NCBI GenBank assembly: GCA_013180625.2
Contig: SNVD02007568.1
Span: 186,001 to 250,000 of the forward strand
Direction of reading: 5' to 3'
Length of the DNA: 64,000 nt
Source: Boswellia sacra
Lineage: Eukaryota > Streptophyta > Magnoliopsida > Sapindales > Burseraceae
The notes beneath the pieces are model-generated. The model searched no databases, was not told where the DNA came from, and saw nothing but the letters and a program-made list of their open reading frames with translations. Below, in pieces: positions 34,907 to 44,100 of this stretch. Position numbers and translations under genes: made by a program. The first letter of the stretch is position 1; each line of letters opens with the position of its first letter.

Positions 34907-36115
34907 CTACAGAAAAGAAAAGAAATCGATAAATTGAACACCTGCTGCACCCTGTGATTCTCTAGTTTCCTCCTGATCGACCTCTTCATCGTCTTTTCTC
35001 GCATTATCTATCACTTCACTTTTCGTCGAGTCATTGTTTACTTGAAGAAAATCATAAAACTCCAAGGGCAGATTCTTGAGCTCTGCAACAGCATCAATAT
35101 CAACAATGCATAAATTTACATGCTAAGAACGTAATCTAATAACTAATAACCTTTAGCGGCTGGTTTGCAATGGAAAAGTAAATAAGATCGCAAAAAATTG
35201 AAGAAAATCAAACTAAATTAATAAATATCAGTAGTTACCTTGAGTCAGTGCAATACAATTACTTGTATTTTCAGCAAAGAACTCTTTGAAAAATTTTGGG
35301 TGATGGTGAGGATTGTGATGGTAAATGTACTGGTTCTTCCCAGCACAGTAGCTTTCAACAAACGATGCCAGATTCTTAGTTGTCTCAGAGCTGATCATCT
35401 GGGCTGTCGTCTGATCTGATTTGCATGATGAGTTCTGGTCATTTATTAACGTTTGAGCTGCCCTTTTGGCACAAAGCCTAGACCTTTCTCTACGTCTTCG
35501 TGCCATGATGACATGCCAGTGGTTCTTCACTGCATTATCAGTTCGTCCAGGGAAGAGTCTTGCTATCACAGCCCATCTGTTTCCGTGGATCCTATGAGAA
35601 GCAAGAAGTCTCTCTTCTTCTTCTTCAGTAAAAGGGCTTCTATTGATTCTTGGATCCAATTGATTGAACCATCTTAACCTACAACTTTTCCCTGATCAAA
35701 GTTTACAAATTTAAATATTAGCTAGTAACTGATCACCATAAAAATAGTTTGATTTTCTTTATCTTGCAAATAGCGAAATCTTTTAAATAATAATAATAAT
35801 AATTATTATTATTATTATTATTATACACGACCTATCAAAATCAAACCCTAGTAGGTTGTTATAATTATTTAGATGAAGATTAATTAATAATAAATATTTT
35901 CAGAAAAAGTATATCCATTTATGTAAAATAAGAAAAGTATCAAACGGAAATTGAAGTTGATAGATAAAAGTTTCGCATCAAAAATCGAAGTTTTAATTGC
36001 CTGATCTTCCTTGAAGTTTCTCAGCTGTGGCGTTCCAGTTATGAGGTCCATAACTTTCCGCCAACTCTCTAAGCTTCTCATCTTCGGCAGGCCTCCAATG
36101 TCCTCTGGTGCACAT
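34907..36115 (-). CDS. R2R3-MYB transcription factor, MYB52/MYB54 type (subgroup 21)
   Basis: Predicted nuclear DNA-binding regulator of 247 aa. Exons on the minus strand: 36115-36001, 35691-35239 and 35082-34907 (744 nt, phases agree). The start gives [18 protein letters not shown], the usual short N-terminus of this subgroup. R2 carries Trp 7, 27 and 46. R3 has Phe 59 replacing the first Trp, then Trp 78 and 97. Diagnostic phrases are [34 protein letters not shown] and [14 protein letters not shown]. The last exon has the [10 protein letters not shown] motif and an acidic segment, as in Arabidopsis MYB52/54. That group is linked to secondary wall and lateral-organ development, so a similar role is inferred. 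Intron 1 begins with GC instead of GT; intron 2 (156 bp) is canonical. No damage is visible. Confidence 0.94.
35783..35824. repeat. (AAT)n(ATT)n palindromic microsatellite in MYB intron 1
   Basis: A run of AAT units passes directly into ATT units, so it can fold on itself. It lies in the first intron of the MYB gene. Confidence 0.92.
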
Positions 36116-36560
36116 TTGATCTTAAAAACAATTAAAAAAAAAAAAGATCAACTCAACAAGAACAAAACAAGCGATCGCCTGGAGAGCTAGCAAACCCTAA
36201 TAATCCAACCCCAGTAGTTTCTTCAAAGACTAAGCAAACTCTAAACAACTTAAAGCTAGTGCCAAGATGTGCAGGGAAAATCAATCAATCAAAACGAAGA
36301 TCAAGAGGGAGAGAGGAGGCTAGAGATGGTTAGGTGGGGTTATGTGAAAAGATAGAGAAATAAATAGAGAGATGGGTATGTGTTTGCTGGTAGGCAAACA
36401 AGACAAAGAGAAGAGAGAGACAAGAAAGGAGAGAAGATGAGAGGAGAGAATTTAAAGAGAGAAAGGAGAAGAGAAGTGAAGAATAATTTTTCCGTTAGAG
36501 AGTGGGGAGGGTTTGGACAGAGGAGTACCAGCGATTGACGCAACGTCTAGGCTAACAAAC
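36116..36560 (-). promoter_or_regulatory. MYB upstream region with a CT-rich leader
   Basis: The minus strand just upstream of the start is pyrimidine-rich (about 36300-36500: many CTCTCTTCT runs), typical of plant 5' leaders. TTTTTAAG immediately before the start codon looks like a splice acceptor, so a 5' untranslated intron is possible. No TATA box stands out. Confidence 0.4.
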
Positions 36561-37996
36561 GCTTATAAGTAATCAACAACAACAACAACAATAACATACA
36601 TGAGATGAAATGAGAGAGGTTGCTTGATAGGGTGAATTTTTATCTGCTTTCAACATCTTCCCAAGTTTCTAACCCACTTATAACCCACCTAGCGGCATAC
36701 TTCCTTATTATTAATTTCTCTTTAACAAATACTTATTTATATAACTATATATTAATTAATATCTAAAATGGGTTTTCAATATATGAGCCATTTCTTAACC
36801 TCAAAATGAAAACTCTTGTTTATTATTATTAAATATCTATGTCAAAATTATATACTACAGTCCATTGATGCACTCAAATTTCTATCGTTATGTGAAATCA
36901 AAACACACGTTAAGAGTAAAATATATATGTGAGAAGAGAAGCTAGCTTTTTGTTAGTTAACAAAAAGTTGACCATAAACCTAGGGGAATATACGATCTTG
37001 ATATAAATCCTCAAATTACCTTTTGTTTAATAATAGAATAATTTTAGGGATTAGAATCCTTTTCTGATCTTAATTTCACTTTAATTTTTAAGGATTTTGT
37101 AACACATAGATTTTATTGACTTTGAGTAGTTGAGATCTATTATATTCTTTCATTTATTTTATATTAATCATCAATCATGTGTTTTTATTTTGTTAAAATA
37201 AAAATCAGATCAGGAGATAATCTTGATCTTAATTTTAGATGTACAATCAAGGTAAACAACGAAATCTATATAATCTGATTTGATAAAAGCCATTTATAAA
37301 TAGATCTTACTTAAGTCATTTATAAATGGATCTTACTTTATTTATTAAAAAAATTTTACTTAATTTTTTTTTTCTGTTATCTAGGTGACATCAAATTATA
37401 TAAATTTAGTTATTTAATATAGCTGTACAACTAAAACTACCCTACTCGTGAGAATAAATATACCCTAGCGTCAAGTAATCTCTGATGCCATATAACCGTT
37501 AAATCATTTCTCATTCATGTCGTGCTACAGCAGCGGCCGAAACAAGTCTAGTTAATTGTATGGACGTGTGGCATTGGGTTACTTGGCACAAGCCATACCA
37601 GAGGAGGAATATCAACACATCCCCCATTATTTTTATTAAATTTTAATCACCCCATCATTTGAATAACAACACTAGTGCCCCAATTTAATTTTAGATAGCT
37701 GTAGGGGAAATTCTATTGTCTGTTCCAGTCTCAGCTAGAATATATTTTGTGTCAAGAAAATTATAACTTCATTTGTCTACTTGTCTTATGCAAAAATAAA
37801 TAAATTTAAAGTAATAAGAGGGGTTAAATAACTTATTAATTTATTTTTTTTAAAAGATATCTCTTTGACACGGATTGCAATCCAGAGCAAAAATAATTTT
37901 TATTTAGTTAATTATTCTATTAACAAAAATATTCATAGCACCTTTTACGCCATTGATTCGAGAGTTAAAGAGTGTCCGCTTTACAGGGTGGGTGCA
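36561..37996. other. Intergenic between divergent MYB and IscA-like genes
   Basis: AT-rich with no recognisable gene. The two flanking genes are divergent, so promoter elements of both must lie here and in the neighbouring leader regions. Confidence 0.5.
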
Positions 37997-38003
37997 TATA
38001 TAA
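37997..38003 (+). promoter_or_regulatory. TATA box candidate of the IscA-like gene
   Basis: TATATAA lies 178 bp before the start codon in otherwise less AT-rich DNA, with GTGACGTAAC just after it. The spacing would give a 5' leader of roughly 150 bases. Confidence 0.45.
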
Positions 38004-38180
38004 TGAGGGTGACGTAACCCAAAAACTAAAGGGGGTGTGTGGAACTTTTCCCACTCCAAAATCCGTCTACGCTACATTGCATTGATTATCAAATCGAAGA
38101 AGGCAGAAAATAAGAAACACCAAGCGGTGTCAATGATACCCTGAGAGACGAGACGACCGCAGCAACAAGGCCAAAACGCC

Positions 38181-41100
38181 ATGTCCAGATCGCTATACTG
38201 CCGTCTAACCCCATTTTTGGCGGCTCGTATTCGGGAAAATCATAGGCTTCTCAGCTCTTCTTCTGCTCTCACCGAAGCTTCTTCATCTCCTTCTCTGGAT
38301 TTAGATGGCCTCTACTTGACTGATAATTGCATCAAAGTATGCTTTTATATCTCTTTAGCTATCTGGGTTGTTTTCAAGCTCTATTGTTTTTATTCATTGC
38401 GTCTCTTCTCACCTGTTGGTTTATATTTTCTAATGCTTTTTTTCTCGCGCCTCTTTTCATGTACTTTTGATGGAACAAGTTAATAACCTATTTGTTAAAC
38501 TATCATTTCCTTACAATTAATTTCTGACTCTGTCTTTTCTTTCCAATTATCCATCTTTGGTATCATCAAGTGTTTTTATTGACATTAGGGCTCCCTTGCA
38601 GAGAATGAAAGAATTACAAGCCAGTGAAACATCGAAAGAGAAACCGATGCTTCGTTTGGGTGTAGAAACTGGTGGATGTTCTGGTTTTCAATACGTTTTC
38701 GATTTGGATGATAAGACCAACCCCGATGATAGGTCTTTTTCCGCACCCCATTTTTTAATATTTCTAGTTAATCTTATGTTGGTAAAGTTCTCGTTTTCTG
38801 ATGCTTTCTTCTTTTATTTTTCAACCATTTGCAGAGTTTTTGAGAGGGAAGGAGTTAAATTAGTTATTGATAATATTTCTTATGATTTCGTAAAAGGGGC
38901 AACAATAGATTATGTTGAGGAGCTCATCCGTTCTGCATTTGTGGTAAGACATTTTCTCTTTTTGAGTGTGTCTAGACTATTTTATAGCAATTCATGTATA
39001 TTTCATTTCATATCTAACCTACGATTGCCATCTCTAAAATTGCCTTGCTTTTAAGTATCTTCCATTAACTAAGTGATAGCTGTGATATTTTCTCGTCAAA
39101 TCCTTAACACACAAGAACTCCTGGGCCGAAGAGAACTTGAAACCTTGTGAAAGATATATGTCATCTTCATTTGTGGTGGTACAACAAGGAGATGCAATCA
39201 TGTATGGAGATGCCTTTCCTGAAATTTTACCTTTTAAAGCCTATTTTGGGTTCAATACAGCTAATAAGCTTCTACAATTTTTTCAAGAGCCTACAGTGTT
39301 CATGCCAGATAGTGATTGGTGCTGGTGTCTATGTGATTGCTTAAATGTGTCATTTGCTGGCTTAGGGGAGAAATAATGATCTGCATCACGGTTTGAGGTC
39401 TGATTCAGTTGAGATGTGGTATGTTTCTTTCTCGCACACAACACAATTTAGCAAGCTCGGACAGTTTTTAAGAAAGAAAAATAGGGTAGGAGAATTTAGA
39501 GGAGAGACTTTTCTGGAAAATAGATTACTAGCATTCAGAAAAAATAACAGTAGAGTAGTGCAGCAGAGTTTTGAGAGGTCTGCCACCTCTCCCAGGAGCT
39601 AGGCTCAACAGATTTTTCCCACAAAATTCCACACACCTTCTCTATCCTTCCTTTCCCTCAACATTCTCTAACAAACTCTCTCTCTGTCTCTCTCCAGCTC
39701 AGCAGAATAAACTTACTGCCAACCTTATTTATAAACAGAAAATCTTAGTAAGGAAATAAAAAACAAACATTCTTAATTAATTCCAAACCTGCCTCAATGA
39801 AGTCCCCTATTTCTGGCATCTAGAATAAGTAATTCTGATTGGAGGTTTAATTATAGGCCTATCAAGGTGACACCAAATTCAAATTCAAAATTCCTATTTT
39901 AGGTATAGATTTGCAATAAAGGAAATACAATGTCATAATTAGTACAAGTTAGCTGATGTATATCGTGAAGATTTGATTGTTTCTCCTGGAATCGAGGCAC
40001 GAAACTTTTTCCAGAATTTGAATTGGGTTTGGAAAGAATTTATCTGTTCCATGTAGACTTGTTGTGCTTGATGGTGGTGGAAATCTAGCTCAGATGCTTT
40101 CCATTTGTCAAATTCTGTTAAACCAACAGCCTGGCAGTTTTTTGCTAAGTACTATGTATATAGTTCTAAATGTTAATAAGCGAACATTAAATTTCAAAAG
40201 ACTATTTGGATTTTCGTCGTCGTTCAAAATTCGATGTGGGGAATGGGGTGCTGATACACTTTTGGGAAGATACTTGGTTACAAGACTTCCCTTTCTGTGA
40301 AGTTTTTCCTCGTCTCTATAGTTAACAAAGTCCCATGATGTTTCCATCCAATCAATGGTTGTTTCCCATAACTGGAGCTGGAATTTGTATTTCCTAAGGA
40401 ACTTAAATGATAGAGAAATCCTGGATCTAGCTCTGGCAAATTCTATACGACCCGTCAACACGACACGAACTTATTCGATAAAAATGTGTTTTATTTCTAA
40501 TATTATCGGATTGGGTCATTAATGGGTTAACACGGTAAAACCCGTTTGATTTTGGATCGTGTTTGGGTTTATTCTATAAAAAAACCGTTTCACCCATTTA
40601 CTCTGTTAATGCTTAGGATAATATAGTAAATTTATTTATGATACGTAAAAAAATATGATAAAATGTAACAAATACTAATTTATAACTATGTTTAACCTAA
40701 TTAAAATTATTCTAATACAATTATGTCATCTTTTTCTTAGGTGTATATGTATATGACATTTTGATGAGAAATACAAAGAATAAACTTATAAAATATCCTA
40801 TTGTATTTTTAGAAATCATTCAATAATTGGACATTATCAATTATTTATCTTAAATATGCTTTCGAGGATCTTTAAATGAAGTTGGATACAAAATTTTGTT
40901 TATATTTCGTATTATACTAAATTTAGATATTTCAATAGATTTCAAAATATTTGTTAGATTTTAAATTTATAAACTATTGATTGTATTATATGTTTAGAAT
41001 TTATATAAATTATGTTACGCATATTGTTGTCTAATTTGAAAATAAAAAACGGGTTAAATGGGTTGGATTCGGATAACACGTTAAGTTAACAGTCGGGCTT

Positions 41101-44100
41101 GGGTTTCTAGATTTAGACCCAATAAGTTAATAGATCGGATTTGGATTAACATAATTTAACACGACACGAATACGAAACGACACGAAACCACTTTAACACG
41201 ATCCATTGCCAGGTCTACCTAGATCTCTCCCTCCTGTCTAGAATTGATAATGTTGCCATTTGTGATCTTGAAGAAGATAGGACGGTTTGGAAACTTGATT
41301 CCTCAAGATCTTTCTCTTGTAAATCCTTCTTATCCTGGATGATTAATGATCATTTGATCCCTCAGATGAGATTATTCAAAAAAGACTTCCTCTGATGTAT
41401 CTGAATCCCTCTTGGTGTGTTATGTGTAAAGGCAGTTCAAAAATCATTGACCACTTGTTTCTTCACCGCCCATTAGCTTTGGGTTTGCGGCTCAAACTAA
41501 TTTAGGCAGCTAGAGTTTTTTTGGTGATTCCAGCCTCCTGTAAATCATTCTTCCTAGAGTTCTTGGAGGCTTTTGGCAGAAGTAAAAAGCTGAAGTATTG
41601 TGGAAATGTGCTATTATGGCAGTGTTTTGGTTAATATGTATTGAGAGGAGCAGAAGATTGTTTGAATATATTACAGAGACAGACATTCATTTTTTGTGGG
41701 ATAGAGTGTGACTTTTAGCTTCTTGGTCTTCTTTGTTTTACTTTGTCCAATTTAAATAACTTTTGAAGCGTCACATTGATTCCTAGAGATTGCATTGAAT
41801 ATATAGATTAAACGATCAGAAAATTTTCATAGAGCAGCCATTTTTGCTTCCTAAAATGAACAGAAAGGAAAAGAATGGGATTGGATTGTCTAGTGTACTA
41901 AGGTAATGGCAAAGCACTTCTGTTGTATTAAAAGTTAAATGGATTGTATGAGAGAAAGCAAGGGTAAAAGTAGAAAGATGGAAAGAGATTTAACTTTGAT
42001 GTTGGATTTATGTGAGGAGTAAGCTAGACATTGATGCGAAGAAAGAAAATATGATTTCATCATTTGATTTGGAATTTAGTGTTAACGAAAAGGGATAGAA
42101 GTATTTGGTGAATGGATAATATTGGTGGCTGACAGGAGCAAGGTAAGAAAAGGCTGTCAACTAGTCAGTTTTGTCATTAGTAATGAAGGCTTGTATAATG
42201 TAACGCATGGTTAAAAGAATTGATCAGAAGCAACAGGTCTTTTTCCTAATATAGTCCTGAATGTAAATAAAATAAAGGCAAATAGTATCGATCATGGGGA
42301 AAAATGGATTGCTCGATTCCAACTATATTTGGGAGATGAAGTCCAAGATTTTCATCTTTATCTTTGATTAAAGTAGATTCTAAGCATAATGACTTTGGTT
42401 GTTTCATTGATATATATGATAAGATACAGAGGAAAATTTACTGCAAAGCTGATAGGATCTGTTTACACTCACTCACACTCTCACAGTAGCTTTAGTAGAG
42501 TTTAGGAATTAAGATGGATTAGAGACAGTAAGCGAAACAGTTTGAAGATGAAAATTAGAAGTTTATTAGAGTGTTTGGCAGGAAATTCAAGAGTCATGCC
42601 AGCTCTCCCAAGAGAAACAATTCTCACAAAATTACTCAAATGATCACTCCCCTTTCTGCTCTCTCTCCTCCTCTTATATTCTCTAACTAACTCCCCCCCC
42701 CCCTAAAGCTCAGCAACTAACTTCCAGACTTACTTGAAAACAAAAAACAAAACAAGAAAAATAGAAATAAGCATTTTCCTCCCTGCCCTTCACACAGGTC
42801 TACATTAACCGCCGCTCAAACATCCACCTTGTCCTCAAGGTAGAAAGTAGGAATCTGCTCCTTAATTATATCAAATTGCTCCCAGGTGGCTGCAAAGTCT
42901 GATAACCCCTTCCACTTAATCACAACTTCGGATATAGATCTCGTTGCCCCTTGTTTTTGGAAAACTGAATGCACTTGGGAAGCATATGGTAATTTTAAAC
43001 AGTAGGCAACCTTCCCCATTTGGATCAAATTCTGTTTTAGTTCATCCAGTATAGCATTCCGTTCCTCCAGCAACTTCACTGTGAAAACAGTTGTAGAATT
43101 ATGTCCATAGAGGACCAATGGTGGTGGTGGTGTAGGGACCTTATTAGCAACCGCCTTGGACAGTTCGAGATCAACCATTAGCTCCTTTTCTAAAAGAATA
43201 TCTCCATGAATCCGAGAACAACTTCTCAAAGTCTCCCAAACCTCAACTATAGGCTCAAAAGGCAACTTCTCCCCAATATATTCTTTAGCTTCATAAATAT
43301 GCCCAGCTTTTCCAAGAACACCAATAAGCCTTATGTAATGCTCAATTCCGGGATTGATCCCAAACTCATTCTTCATAGACTCGAAAATGTATAAAACCTT
43401 CTTCAATAACATCTGTTGCTACAAAGTTTGTAATCCCTCTAACAAACTAAATTCCATCAGTGGTATGTACCTTCAGATGTTTATCTTGAGTAAAAGCAAA
43501 GTAGCCCCTTGCAAGATTAAGCACAATAGCATCTAACTCCACCATTGCCTGGTCAGCTAGAATTTTCCCGCTGTCCACCCCATGACTGTCCTCCTTTTCT
43601 GGCGGAAATTCCTCTTCCTCTTGAACCACCAGAACGTGGAACTCCTTGAATTTGCAACTGTGTCTAGGTGGAAATTTTTCGTCGCAAGGGTAATAGAGGC
43701 CTCTGTCCCTCTTCCTCGGCAATTCTGCATCAATAAATCTTTTGCAAGGGTGTTCCAGACTCTGTTTGGTTTGGCTGTTTACGGTTGAAGGAATTGCAGG
43801 AGTTAAAGGGCTAGGGCCTTTCAGGCCTTGGATAGGACTCGTTATTTTTCCAGAATTAAAAATGGTTTCCAATTTGTTCTGTTTCAGGGCTTGATTATGG
43901 TCTTCTATTCGCTGGGCCACTTCCAACACTCGGGCCGGCCCATTGGGTCGCATCGTGATATCAGGCTTCAGCCCATTGACAAAAGCCCCCTCCAATAATA
44001 TATTATCTGGCACATCGGGGAGAGGCGCAGCAATCGTCTCAAATTTACGGCGATAGTCTTTGACCGTGCCACATTGTTTCAACGACAGAAGCCTCTCGAA

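Noticed and set aside
38557..39054. 165-codon plus-strand frame at the IscA-like gene
   Set aside because: It runs through introns 1-3; only 38602-38732 and 38835-38943 are coding, as splice sites and family alignment show.
42816..43412. A functional PPR gene
   Set aside because: Only the C-terminal part is present, it lacks start and targeting sequence, and it is bounded by gag and integrase sequence within two LTRs.
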